NCBI GenBank assembly: GCA_022749755.1
Contig: CM040441.1
Span: forward strand, 25,163,740-25,227,739
Reading direction: 5' to 3'
DNA length: 64,000 bases
From: Azadirachta indica
Lineage: Eukaryota > Streptophyta > Magnoliopsida > Sapindales > Meliaceae
The position numbers and the translations under genes are program-made. This document shows, piece by piece, positions 47,934-59,554 of the stretch. Below the pieces are notes generated by a model that made no database searches, was not told the origin of the DNA, and saw only the letters and a list, made by a program, of their open reading frames with translations. Position 1 is the first letter of the stretch. Each line of letters starts with the position of its first letter.

Positions 47934-49740
47934 CTACTTGTTATCGTCTCACTGAAGCATCAAAAAGTCACCTTGAGACAATTTTGCCGAGAATTTGAGG
48001 CTTGTTTGAATATCAGAAAGAACTGGACTGAAACACAATTTTTCTGAGGCTTTACTGCTAAGATTTGTACAGTACAATGGACCTTGCACAAGATAATAAC
48101 AGTTCTGAGGATGTATTGAAAATGAACCCTGTAAACTCTAGATAGATTGTAGCTACATCGTCATCGGATTACATAGACTCAATGCTTCCAATCGATCATT
48201 AACAGTGTTGGCTTTCAGAGGTTTCTAGCAACTGATGCTCAAGAGAAGACACATCAATTAATTATCCCCCATTCTTGTTGGAGGTTCCAGTTAATGACAA
48301 GTAGGAATTTACCTGTGATATTATTCCTTGAAGCCTAGCTTTTTGCAGACAGACTCAATATAGATCTCCTCCAAATATGAATTACCATAACATTTTTGTT
48401 TCTGTATTTCAAGGTAGGTAGTAATTTTCAGGCGGTTTCTTCGTAACTATCGTTTCACATTCATATTCATGCCTGAATTTGATAACATGTCTTAGCCAAA
48501 GTTAGGTAAAATAGTATATTTCCTATGGTCCGTGTACCTTATTTCACATTTATGATTTATCTCTTTCAAATTAAAATTGATCATATAAGCCTTAAACCAA
48601 CTAAAGTATTTTTTTGATTCTCCACAGAGCAAATGCTTGTATACTTGGCAAGATAGACACATTCGATCATGGAGAAATATCTCCAATAATTCTACTAAAG
48701 AATAGGCTTCCAGACCACCATTTGGTTGGAATATTTTTCCCTGGACATTATTTATTTGGATAAAATTTAACTTAAAATAAAAAGTTCATTTAAGGGTGTC
48801 AATTTGAATGTGATATAATTATTTGACATGAATTCGATGCAATTAAATGTATTTAAATTTTTTAAAAAAATTGATAGAAATAATGCATTATACGTATTTG
48901 TGTTAAATAATTAGTAATCTTGTTGAATTCGTGTTCAATCAATTTATTTATTTAAAATACAATTAAGTAAATAAATTATGTTTATATTTAATTTTTTTAC
49001 ATAAATAATAAATAAATCTTATTTATATTCACCCAAATATAATTTATTTATTCGAATTATCACCTCTATTTATGTATAAGTACTAACTTTTTATTCTAAA
49101 ATTTAATTTAAGCCTTCCGTTGAATGATTCATATTTAAAATTCTTTACCTACCACCATTTGAAAGGAATCTAATTAAACAAAGCTTTTATTATGTCATCG
49201 TTACTAAACAGTCATGAAATTCGCCAAAATGTAAACATTTCTTAATTATCAAACCAAAGAGATTGCTTCATTTTTAAAAGAAAATTAAAGCATGGAGAAG
49301 AATAAACAACGTAATGAATTCTGAGTTGACTAATTAATACGAAGTTGAATTGTTTCATGAAAAGCATTAAATTAGAGCATTATTCCTCCTGATTATATGA
49401 CAATTCCTTGCGTTGATGATGGTCTACCAATAATTAATAATCTATACATTCATTAAATAATCATGAGTCTCAACTCTCAACTCTCAACTCTCAACCCACC
49501 ACATGTACACAACTTGTTAATAATCATATAATTGGTGTAAATATTCCTATTGGTTCATGGCATGATTTATCCATTACAAGGGCAGGTGGCATGCAATGAA
49601 TCATAGACACTTGTTGTTTATATAAATTATTATTATTTTTTTTTTTAATTCAGTTTTCCCCTGCAATTAAAATCCCCTCCTTATAAGTATACCTCACTTA
49701 CATTGACAAACTCGTTTGACAGAGATCGGAGAGAACAAAA
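47934..49740. other. Intergenic between ELMO gene and OMT array
   Basis: No gene. Between about 48790 and 49080 the sequence (GTGTCAATTTGAATGTGAT..., then CTTGTTGAATTCGTGTTCAAT) resembles a decayed dispersed repeat of the kind with near-palindromic TCAATTCG/CGTGTTGA units, but ends are not clear. A (CTCAACT)n repeat sits near 49471-49496. Confidence 0.4.
49618..49628 (+). promoter_or_regulatory. TATA-box candidate of OMT1
   Basis: TTTATATAAAT-type sequence about 115-120 bases upstream of the OMT1 start codon. Confidence 0.45.
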
Positions 49741-51007
49741 ATGGAACCTGCTGTAGAATCTTCTGAGTCATCAATGCTCAAAGGCCAAGCTGAGATATGG
49801 AAACAAATGTTCAGCTTTGCAGACTCCATGGCATTAAAATGTGCTGTGGAGCTCCGCATAGCTGACATTATTCACTCTCATGGTCGCCCTATCACTCTCT
49901 CCCAAATAGCTTCATCCATTGAAGACTCACCCTCTCCGGATGTCTCTTACCTCTATCGCATAATGAGACTGTTAGTTCGCAAGAAGATTTTCAGCGTTGA
50001 TCATCATCCATCAGACGGCGGAGACAGTGTCTACGGACTGACCCGCAGCTCTAGATGGCTTTTGCATGACTCTGATGATGATCTAAGTTTGGCGCCACTG
50101 ATAATAATGCAGAACCATCCATGGAACATGGCTCCATGGCATTGTTTCAGCCAATGCGTTAAAGAAGGTGGCGGTACTATTGCTTTCAAGAAGGCTCATG
50201 GCTGTGACATTTGGGATTTCGCATCCCGAAATCCTGAATATAACAAGATCTTCAACGATGGCTTGGCCTGTACGTCCAAGATCATTTCCAGGGCAATTAT
50301 CTCGGGATACAAAGATGGGTTCCGTAGCATTGGAACGTTGGTGGACGTTGGAGGTGGGATCGGAGAGATGATGTCTGAGATTGTGAAATCATATCCACAC
50401 GTCAAAGGTATTAACTTTGATTTGCCTCATGTCATCGCAACAGCACCCAAGTACGATGGAGTCTCCCACATGGGAGGTGACATGTTTCAGGACATTCCGA
50501 GTGCCGATGCCGTTTTCATGAAGGTACATAAGACTAGCTAAAGTCTATTAATTACAGCTTAATTAATTAATTAATTAATTAATTAATTAATTTTCTTTAC
50601 TCCTAAGAGACGTAATTAATATTTTAAACTAATTTTATATGGTCAAGATGTTGACATTTTTCAATTATAGAATTATAATAAATAATATAATACGTTTGGT
50701 GCAGTGGATAATGCACGATTGGAGCGACGAAGATTGTGTGAAAATCTTGAGAAACTGTCGGAAAGCCATACCTGCAAAAACAGGGAAGCTTGTAGTGGTT
50801 GAAATAGTTGTACAGCCAGAAGGTGGTGATGGTGTATTTGATGACATGGGGTTGGTGTTTGATCTGTTAATGTTAGCACACGCATCTGGTGGAAAAGAGA
50901 GGACTGAGCTTGAATGGAACAAAATTTTGGAGCAAGGAGGCTTCCCTCGCTACAAAATCATTAATATTCCAGCTTTACCCTCCATTATCGAGGCCTATCC
51001 GGAGTAA
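49741..51007 (+). CDS. Class-II plant O-methyltransferase, OMT1
   Basis: Two exons (49741-50523, 50705-51007) encode 361 residues. These enzymes move a methyl group from S-adenosylmethionine to a hydroxyl of a phenolic or alkaloid. The N-terminal dimerisation helix region reads GQAEIWKQMFSFADSMALKCAVELRIADIIHSHG, with YRIMRLLVRKKIF nearby, most like the norcoclaurine 6-O-methyltransferase/xanthohumol-OMT group. The SAM-binding motif LVDVGGGIG is near residue 200, GGDMF follows, and the catalytic His is in WIMHDWSDEDC (about 265). DKL-type end: SIIEAYPE. The single intron has the same position in all copies of the array. It is intact. The substrate cannot be predicted. The intron contains an AATT repeat. 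Confidence 0.93.
50559..50592. repeat. (AATT)n repeat in OMT1 intron
   Basis: About eight AATT units, self-complementary in sequence. Confidence 0.92.
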
Positions 51008-52511
51008 CACTCATGGCCCATGTCTTCAATTGGGCTCAATTTGTGTTTTGGTTTTGGTTTTTCCTTTTTCTTTGGGCTCTAATATTTTTAAGTCCACTAA
51101 AGTTCTATACACATATGAAGGGGCCCCATTGGATTGAGTTGGGACCAACATATGTATTCACATGTGCGATCCAAAATAAAATAAACGTCAGAATAAGGAT
51201 CTAAAGAGGCCAAGCGTTTTTGCAGAAGATTCATTACTATTTCAATTTCTATATAGTAATTGGAAAAGCTATTTCTAATGGTTTGACAATTAATATTTTG
51301 TTGCAGCACTAGTAAAGGTACATTTTTAAAAGTATTTTTGTGCACTAGTTACTTACCAATTTTTAATGATTTAATCGATAATATAATGTAATGGATTACT
51401 CTCTCTCAAAAAAAAAAAATGTAAATATATTAAGTGCATCTCCCTGTGTTATAATAGTTTAGGGTAAAATTCAATTAAATAAAATTAAGAAATCAATAAG
51501 TTGGATATTTTTGGGGTTGACTATGATGCATACATATACATCTTCTACGTGCGCACACACAAGGTGTGTGGGCGTGTTTCAAACTCTATATTAAATTTTA
51601 AATTTTATATTGAAATTACAATTTTTACCTAACATATTTCAAATCTTACATTTTGAAAAAACAGATGTAATAATATGTTCAAATTTTGTTGGCAAGTGCC
51701 ACTAACTACGTTACTTTAGTGTTGGTTTAGTGGCATTTACTTACAGTAGTTTGACGTGGGTTTACCATTAAAGCCTAATAAATGAAATTAAAAAATTAAT
51801 ATAAATATTTAATGTTAAAAAAATAACTCTAAAAATATTAATTTTAATAATTTAAAATTTAAATAATAAATCTATTAAATAAAATTAATAAGTTAACCTA
51901 ATAAATAGAATTAGAAAATGCGGTGGTAAGTAGCTAACATATATTGTATCACTACTTAACAATGGATTAGTGACAGTTTTACCTGTTGAAGCCCATTAAG
52001 TGAAATTAAGAATTATCAACATTAAAAATTAAATCATGTGGATGCACAAGACGAGTTTGTTAAACAAAATTAGAAAATCAAAATTACATGTAAGAGACTA
52101 CAAATTAAGTTTGTAAGTTGATTGGCAACAGCCTTGTAGCTAGTATAATTACTGATAAAAGCACATTAAATTAATGAAATTAGATCAAAATCAAGCTTGC
52201 AAATAATACTTTTAATTAAAATTAATTAAGCTTATAGAATATCAAATTCAACATATACATTAATTATATCAATAACTCTAGAGTCTAATGTGTACGTAGG
52301 TGGGGTTTACCGATATAAATCAACGCCGTATTGGCAAAGAAAGAGATGTGAAACCTAGGATGTAGATATATAAATATTGTCTCCCTCAATTAATTAAATA
52401 TAGGAGAAGTTAGAGGATGTAATTAATGTAATCCTGCAGAAACTTATTTAAAACCATCATTCGATCATCCGTCTAACTTACTTTAATTGCTTGCAAGAGA
52501 GTTTAAACTCA
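51008..52511. other. Intergenic between OMT1 and OMT2
   Basis: No gene. Between about 51730 and 52170 a loosely repeated phrase (for example AGCCTAATAAATGAAATTA, AACCTAATAAATAGAATTAG and AGCCCATTAAGTGAAATTAAG) recurs with irregular spacing, suggesting an old, diverged local duplication. Confidence 0.4.
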
Positions 52512-53261
52512 ATGTCGTTTATACCAGGAAACGAGTTTGCAGAGATAAGTAAGCAAATGCATGGCGCTATAAAAGCAACGGCATTGAAATGTGCTGTTGA
52601 GCTGCGCATAGCTGACATTATACACTCTCACGGCCGACGGATGACCTTGTCCGAGATAGCTTCATGCATAGATTCACCATCCCCTATAATCATCTCCAGC
52701 CTCAGACGAATCATGAGATTGCTTGTTCGCAATAAAATCTTCAGCATATCTCATTCTTCAGACGATGATGAAGCCCTCTACGGGCTGACCAACTTGTCTA
52801 AATGGATTTTACGTGATTCTGAAACTAGTCTTGCTCCCGTCGTGTTAGTTCATAATCATCCGGATACTTTGGCACCTTTGCACTGTTTCGGTCAATCTGT
52901 TAAGGAAGGTGGTATTGCTTTTAACAAAGTTCTTGGTCGTGAGGTTTGGGATTATTTTGCATCAGAAAATCCTGAGTTGAACAAAACTTTCAATGACAGC
53001 ATGTCCTGTCTGACCAGGATCTTTGCGAGGGAGATTTTAGCAGGATACAAAGATGGCTTTCTTGGCATCAAATCGTTAGTGGACGTCGGAGGTGGAACCG
53101 GAGCCATGATATCTGACGTTGTCCAATCATATCCACACATCAAAGCTATCAACTTTGATTTACCAAGTATTGTCCCTACAGCACCCATGTACGATGGAGT
53201 CTTACATGTTGGAGGCGACATGTTTGAAGGCATTCCCAACGCGGGTGCAATTTTCATCAAG

Positions 53262-53299
<38 letters not shown>

Positions 53300-53711
53300 G
53301 GATCTTTCTATGAAATGTGTTTAATTAATTACTTTGATATATTAATTAATTTAATGCATATCATATTAATCAATTAATGACATGTGTATTTTGTAATCCT
53401 TATATATATAGGCAATATTGCACGATTGGAACGATGAAGATTGTGTCAAAATTTTGAAAAATTGTCGGAAGGCAATACCGAAGCAAAGTGGAAAGATTAT
53501 TATTGTTGATATTATTCTAGAGCCTGAAGGCGATGGCTTGTTTGCTGAATATTGCTTGGAAGTTGATTTAACTATGATGGCTCTCACTGTTGGAAAAGAG
53601 AGGACTGAGGGTGAATGGAAAAAGTTGTTAGAGAAAGGAGGCTTCTTTCACTACGAAATTATCCATCTTCCAACAACTTTTTTCTCCATTATTGAGGCCT
53701 ATCCACAGTGA
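52512..53711 (+). CDS. Class-II plant O-methyltransferase, OMT2 (splice donor lost)
   Basis: Two exons (52512-53261, 53412-53711) would give 349 residues. Motifs: LKCAVELRIADIIHSHG, LVDVGGGTGAMIS, INFDLPS, VGGDMFEGIP, ILHDWNDEDC with the catalytic His (about 254), and SIIEAYPQ. Compared with OMT1 and OMT3 the exon-1 end AAG|GT is here AAG|TTCTATA: one G is missing, so no donor exists at the correct place. Using the GT one base earlier (AA|GTTC) shifts exon 2 out of frame, and reading on ends at a stop in the TA repeat after IKFYIYIYI. A second oddity is Ala instead of Trp/Phe at the start of exon 2 (AILHDW). Otherwise both exons are open. It could be a recent null allele or a base-call error beside the TA repeat. 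Confidence 0.8.
53265..53296. repeat. (TA)n repeat at the OMT2 exon-intron border
   Basis: About 16 TA units beginning four bases after the lost donor. Confidence 0.95.
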
Positions 53712-53775
53712 TCGATGTGATTAATATTTTAATTAAAAATTATCATCATCCTTTATGATATTAACTCTATTATAC

Positions 53776-53808
<33 letters not shown>

Positions 53809-54561
53809 CATAAGTCCGTTCTCTTAATCAATAAATTAATTTTGTACGGCACACGTTCTGTTAAATCAACCTTAAAATAATATATATATATATATATATA
53901 TACATCATAAAAAAAAAATCCAGATTATTAGTATTGCAAATGAACAGCGTCACGGTTATCAACAATTACACTGATGGATCATAAATATTACTGTGTAATT
54001 AGTTTATATATATCATATAATATTGCGGAAGAATTTTCGCGTCTTCTTCGTTAACGTCTGTTCTTAAATTAATACATGTAAATTAATTAAAGCAAAAATG
54101 TTGTTTTGTATGCATGCATGTAGGATAATTCTGCATCAATTTCAGCTTAGCGATTGTAATATATTTTCAGTATTAAATAAGAAAAATTTTGTTAGTGAGT
54201 TAGGCAGCGCTGGTCCCATTAAGAGCTGATGTGGCATATCTTGCTAATAGAACTGCTGAGTTGGCAGTCAGCGGTTGCCATAAGGCTGGCTGCAACTGCA
54301 ATACCAGCTCTTCTAACAGTTCTTTGTTGAGTTTGCCAAAGAAAGTTAATTTGTTAGCTTCGAAAGTTGTCTAGGCACATTCTTATTAACTAACTCTATT
54401 TGAAGCAACTTGTTAAGATAACTTTAACTAATAATAGATTTTCTCTCTACAAGTTCTAGCTTTCATTCATTTTCTTTCTTCCCAATACACTTTGCAACTC
54501 TTTCTTAATTATATATATATATATATATGTACACGCACGTATTGTTCACAATGTCATTCTC

Positions 54562-54600
<39 letters not shown>

Positions 54601-54951
54601 TCTGAATATATATATGACATGCATTTAGTGTAACAGCCTCGCTATCAAATAAATTTCAAGACAATTTTATATAACATTTTCGGTTAATTTTTATTTTAAT
54701 TATATAGATGAAATGAATGTATTAATTACTAATTTGTAGTGAATTTAGTAATTAATACAAAAACAGAATAACTTTGCCGAATTTTGTCAGGTTTGTTGAG
54801 AAGTTGGGGTAAGGTAGGGTAGTTGAGATGAATAAAATGTTATATTTGCTATGAATAATCATTCATATTTTTTATATATCTGAATAAAATGTTATAATGG
54901 AGCTTTGACTTGTCTATACTTCTAGAAGGAATTTATATAATTTATCACAAC

Positions 54952-54983
<32 letters not shown>

Positions 54984-56444
54984 AGTGGTTGCATTCATTT
55001 TGATTGTGATTTTGCGAGCATTTTCAATCCAAACTCAAGCATTGTTTTTGTTTTGGTTGATTTGAATTTGAAACTGTGATCCACTAATTTTAAGTATTAA
55101 AAAATTATATATAAGGTGTGGAAACGCATATTTTGGATGGATTTGAGTTAATTAATGATACTAGATTTTATATGTTTTAGTTTATCACTGAAAACTATTT
55201 GTCTCTCTCTCCCTCTCTCTCTGTTTATTAGTATATTCGGAAAATTAAAGGGATTTTATTAATTAAAAAATAAATAATTCTACACATATATTTTAAATTA
55301 TATCTCAAAAAATATATATCATATATAATTAATATGATATTTTATCAAATAAATAATCATATTTAACAATTTTTAGAATGGTTGGTAAGAAAACACTAAT
55401 AATCATTAATGGCCTTAAAAAAAATTTTGAGTGTAATAATTTGAGCGTAGGAAACCACTAATAAAATTAAAGAGATTTTATTAATTAAGAAACAGCAGCT
55501 CATGGCCAAACAAGTATATAATAAACAAAACTGGATTGCAATAATTAACCAATTAAGCAGTTTTCTTTTTAGTTAAAAAAAAAAAAAAGTTCTGAGGGCT
55601 TTAATATTGTTAAAAAAAACTAAATAGATAAATTTTTAATTGTTAAAAAAAAAAAAGAATAACAAATTTATCATAAAGTTAAAATTAGAATATTTTTGAA
55701 CATGTATTTTATCTCTAAAATTAATTAGATTTTTTGATAATTAATTCATCGTTGAAAAGTCTAAATTAAAATGCCTCTACTTCTTTTCATTATTCTTCGA
55801 AATGGTGGACATCACCTAACACAAATATATATATAATTAGTTGTGGTTTGACTTTGATTGAATTACAGCCATGTTGACTTTTCATTTAAATGAAACAATA
55901 TTAAGTGGGTTCACATTGTGCTGATGCATGCATTACTTACAATTGTTTCATTATTGACTAAACACTATAAACTATACATTACATTACATTAATTATTGCA
56001 ATGGTTATGTAAACATGACATCATCCACACGATAAAAAACTGATTTTGAATACTTTAAATTGTTCAAAACCATTTTAATTCTTTTTTTTTTGTTTAGTTT
56101 TCTTGGCAATATTAGGAACTATATAAATGTATATATGTACTAAAGTCTTAACATGTGCTTATGAACAAAGAAATCAGCATCATTTGAAATTAACTACACA
56201 CGAAAGCCTTTTCTTAAAAAAAAAAAAAAGGAAGAAAAAAAAAACTACACGCGAAAGCTTTTTCATATTTTAATTAGAATAACAACATATTATATATCAC
56301 AAATTTCATTAACCCACTTTAAGACATGTGGCATTACTTGTTTAATAATCATATACATATATATATATATATATATAGTTCAGCTTATTCATTGATCTAA
56401 CTCGTACATAATGGTTTGATAGTTGAGCGCACAAGAGCGAGGTA
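53712..56444. other. Intergenic between OMT2 and OMT3
   Basis: About 2.7 kb, with at least six separate TA repeats (about 53775, 53880, 54512, 54565, 54957 and 56356) and a possible solo LTR at about 54190. No gene is supported. Confidence 0.5.
54190..54505 (+). mobile_element. Possible solo LTR
   Basis: This 300-base block stands out as less AT-rich than its surroundings. It begins TGTTAGTGAGTTAGG, contains CTGCTGAGTTGGCAG and AACAGTTC phrases, and ends in a CT-rich stretch running to ACTTTGCAACTC, a layout typical of short Copia LTRs. There is no internal coding region or second LTR, and the ends and target duplication are not defined. Confidence 0.35.
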
Positions 56445-57983
56445 ATGGAACCAACGGAAACGTCAGAGGCATCACTGGGAGGACAAGCAGAAATATGGCG
56501 ATTCATGTTCAGCTTTGCAGATTCTATGGCGTTAAAATGTGCTGTGGAACTCCGTATAGCCGATATTATACACTCTCACGGCGGCCCAATCACGTTGTCC
56601 CAAATAGCTTCACGTATTGACTCATCACCTAATTCCCCCAACATCTCCTACCTCTACCGCATCATGAGACTGCTAGTCCGCAGAAAGATCTTCGCCGTAA
56701 ATCATGATTATGATTCGGACGGTGGCGGAGAAACTCTCTACGGGTTAACCGACTCGTCGAGATGGCTTTTACGCGACTCAGAGCTGAGCCTGGCTCCAAT
56801 GATATTAATGGAGGACCATCCGTGGCTGATGGCTCCGTGGCACAGCTTTAGCCAGTGTGTTAAAGAGAGTGGCAACGCTTTTAAGATTGCTCATGGACGA
56901 GAAATTTGGGAATTTGCGTTAGAAAATCCTGAATTCAACAAGATTTTCAACGACGGTTTGGCTTCTACGTCCAAGGTGATTTCCAGGGCAGTTATTTCAG
57001 GATACGAACATGGGTTTGGTTGCATCGGGACGTTAGTGGATGTCGGAGGTGGAACCGGAGATATGATTGCTGAGGTTGTTAAATCATATCCACACATCAC
57101 AGGTATTAACTTTGATTTGCCACATGTCATCGCCACAGCGCCGAAGCTCCATGGGGTCTCTCATGTTGAAGGTGACATGTTTCAATCAATTCCTAAAGCC
57201 GATGCTGTTTTCTTGAAGGTAATTAAGTCATTCGCATTCAATCGTACGTTTATACCAAGTTTTTTTCTTTTTTATTTCCAGGTTAGTTTAATTAATAAGT
57301 CCATCAAAATTTAATACGACGTTGAATTTTTGCAATTTGGTTGAAATTCTACTAATGGTCTGAAAGATTTTCAAATTTACTTATCCAATCCCTTGAAATA
57401 TTTAATAATCGAGAAACAATATAATTAATATAATTTACTGTTAAAACGAATTTGAATTAATTTTCTAATGAACTACGCTATTCCACGTAAGGTAATACGT
57501 AGAAATTTACAAACAGTGACTCACGTTTTCATCATTAATATTACACATAATTTATTCTTAATTACTAGTATTAAATTTATAAATTAATAATATTAATTGT
57601 TGACTGAACGTATTTTTGTGACCAATTCAAAGAAAACATGTTAACAACGTCTACTTATGTTTGTGTACACACGCATACATGTACAGTTTATCTTGCACGA
57701 TTGGAATGATGAAGACTGCGTCAAAATTTTGAGAAATTGTCGGAAAGCAATACCAGAGAAAAGTGGGAAGATTATGATTATTGAAGTTGTTCTACAACCG
57801 GATGGCGATGGACTTTTTGATGACACGGGCTTGGTATTTGATTTACTTATGCTGGCACATACCTCAGGTAAGGAGAGGACTGAGCTAGAATGGAAGAAAA
57901 TATTAGAGGATGGGGGATTCCCTCGCTACAATATCATCAACATTCCAGCTTTGCCTTTCGTTATTGAAGCCTTTCCAGAGTAG
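56445..57983 (+). CDS. Class-II plant O-methyltransferase, OMT3
   Basis: Two exons (56445-57218, 57687-57983) encode 356 residues. The N-terminal GQAEIWRFMFSFADSMALKC and YRIMRLLVRRKIF are nearly those of OMT1. The SAM-binding LVDVGGGTGDMIAEVV, INFDLPHVIATAP and EGDMFQSIP follow, then the catalytic His in FILHDWNDEDC (about 262) and VIEAFPE at the end. Splice borders AAG|GTAATT and TGTACAG|TTT are normal, which makes it the clearest guide to how OMT2 should splice. It shares more with OMT1 than with OMT2 by eye. A TA repeat just upstream (56356-56379) lies in TATA-box position. Intact and probably functional; substrate unknown. Confidence 0.93.
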
Positions 57984-58202
57984 CTTAATTGTCTGCCTTG
58001 CAGGTTTACCTCTTAATTGCTCTTTTCAAGGCTTGAGGTTAATTTCACAAGTATTTATAGTTATTACTTGGAAGAATAAAGGTGCTTCAATGAACTTCAA
58101 TTTGCTTTATCAGAAGAATAAGTTTGTATATGTTTTCTCATGCTAGCTTTTCACTTAAATGAATGTAATTTAAGTGTTCATTATCTTCAATAAAGAGAAT
58201 TA
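57984..58202. other. Short spacer between OMT3 and OMT pseudogene 1
   Basis: Only 219 bases separate the OMT3 stop from the ATG of the next relic. Part of it (GAATAAAGGTGCTTCAATGA) probably is the OMT3 3' UTR. A similar phrase, CAATGAAATTCAATTTACTT, follows pseudogene 1 at about 58994, so the 3' flank was duplicated too. Confidence 0.5.
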
Positions 58203-58846
58203 ATGGAACCAGTAGAAGCAGAGGCATCACTAAGAGGCAGAGGAGAAATATGGCAACACATGTTGTCATATGTTGATTCTCTTGCCTTGGAAATGTGCTA
58301 CTGATCGAGCTTCGAATTCTTGACGTTTGTTATTCACTCTCATGGCACCCCCATCACTCTATTCCAAATTGCTTCACGTATTGACTCACCCTTCCCTGAA
58401 ATATGCTACCTCTTCTTCACAGCACATCATCCATCACACGGTGGTTCTCCCTATATGGGATGACCCGCTCGCCAAGATTTCCCGTTACCATCCATCACGA
58501 AGCATGTGTCTGAAGAACTGCCGCAAAGCAGTCCAATAGAAAACTGGAAAAGTAATTATTCTTAATGTTGTTCTACAACCCAGGAATGCTAATGGCCTGT
58601 TTGAAAGCAATACCAGAGGAAACCGGAAAAGTAATTATTCTTAATGTTGTTCTGCAACCCACGGATGATAATGGCCTGTTTGCTGACACTGGTTTTGCAT
58701 TTGATTTAGTTGTGATGTTTAACACATCAGGTGGAAAAGAAACTGAGCTTGAATGGAAGAAAATATTGGAGGAAGAAGGCTTCTCTCGTTACAAAATCAT
58801 TTATATTCCAGCTTTACAGTTCATTATCGATGCATATCCTGGGTAA
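58203..58846 (+). pseudogene. O-methyltransferase pseudogene 1 (deleted core)
   Basis: It begins MEPVEAEASLRGRGEIWQHML like the intact genes, then shifts frame at LALEMCY. The N-terminal region can be followed in pieces (IHSHGTPITL, ASRIDSPFPEICYL). After a HHPSHGGSPY-like segment it jumps straight to LKNCRKAV, which belongs to exon 2. The whole SAM-binding core, the intron and the catalytic His are deleted. A 79-bp tandem duplication repeats GGAAAAGTAATTATTCTTAA and what follows (58546 and 58625). The end (ETELEWKKILEEEGFSRYKI...FIIDAYPG) is well kept. Confidence 0.9.
58541..58683 (+). repeat. 79-bp imperfect tandem duplication inside OMT pseudogene 1
   Basis: Two copies of the KTGKVIILNVVLQP-coding stretch, differing by a few bases; the first also has a small deletion-like change after CAACCCA. 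Confidence 0.88.
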
Positions 58847-59554
58847 TTGCAAACAATTCATACCCGAACACATTCTCAAAATCGCAATTAGAGTCAAATA
58901 ATCCTTGGAAACAAATAAACATTTATGTATTACATATGACATAAGCTCGCTCCTCAAGTTCAGTTTGTTACATGGAAAAAGGAAAAATCCTTCAATGAAA
59001 TTCAATTTACTTGGTCAGAAAAAAAAAAAAGAAAAAAGAAAATCGCTGTTACTTGTGCAGTCGTATGGGATATTAACTGAGTGATTTTGCATATTCTAAT
59101 TAAATTGTATTTCAAATGTTTCATGCCAAATCTTCATCAAATAGCTCCTCTAAAAATTAAAAGAGCAAGGAATCCCGCAAAGACTAAAAAAAAAAAAAGG
59201 AAACTTTTAATCGATTCATGTGTGTGGACTTCTCATGTAAGTGATATGGGATTGCTCGATAGTGTATTAAGATACCAAATTACACATTTGATAAATTTCA
59301 TTTTCGCCGCGGATTCCCAGTCTTTCGATAGCTTTAATTTATGCTGGAGAAGCGGCCACGCGTGTATCATAAATTGAAGAGAGTAGAGCTGGATAAACGA
59401 TAGTATTAGTAGCCAAGGTCCCGCAAACCATGTTTTATCATGGTACTCAATTGAAATGAAACGTAGTAGTCATTTTTTTCTCCTCTGCTAGCAGATGATC
59501 TATATATATAACACTCTAGAGTTTCCTTCTATATCTTCACCGGAGACAGAGAGA
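58847..59554. other. Intergenic between OMT pseudogenes
   Basis: No gene is seen. TATATATATAACAC at about 59500, 50 bases before the ATG of the next relic, is a TATA-like element. Confidence 0.45.
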
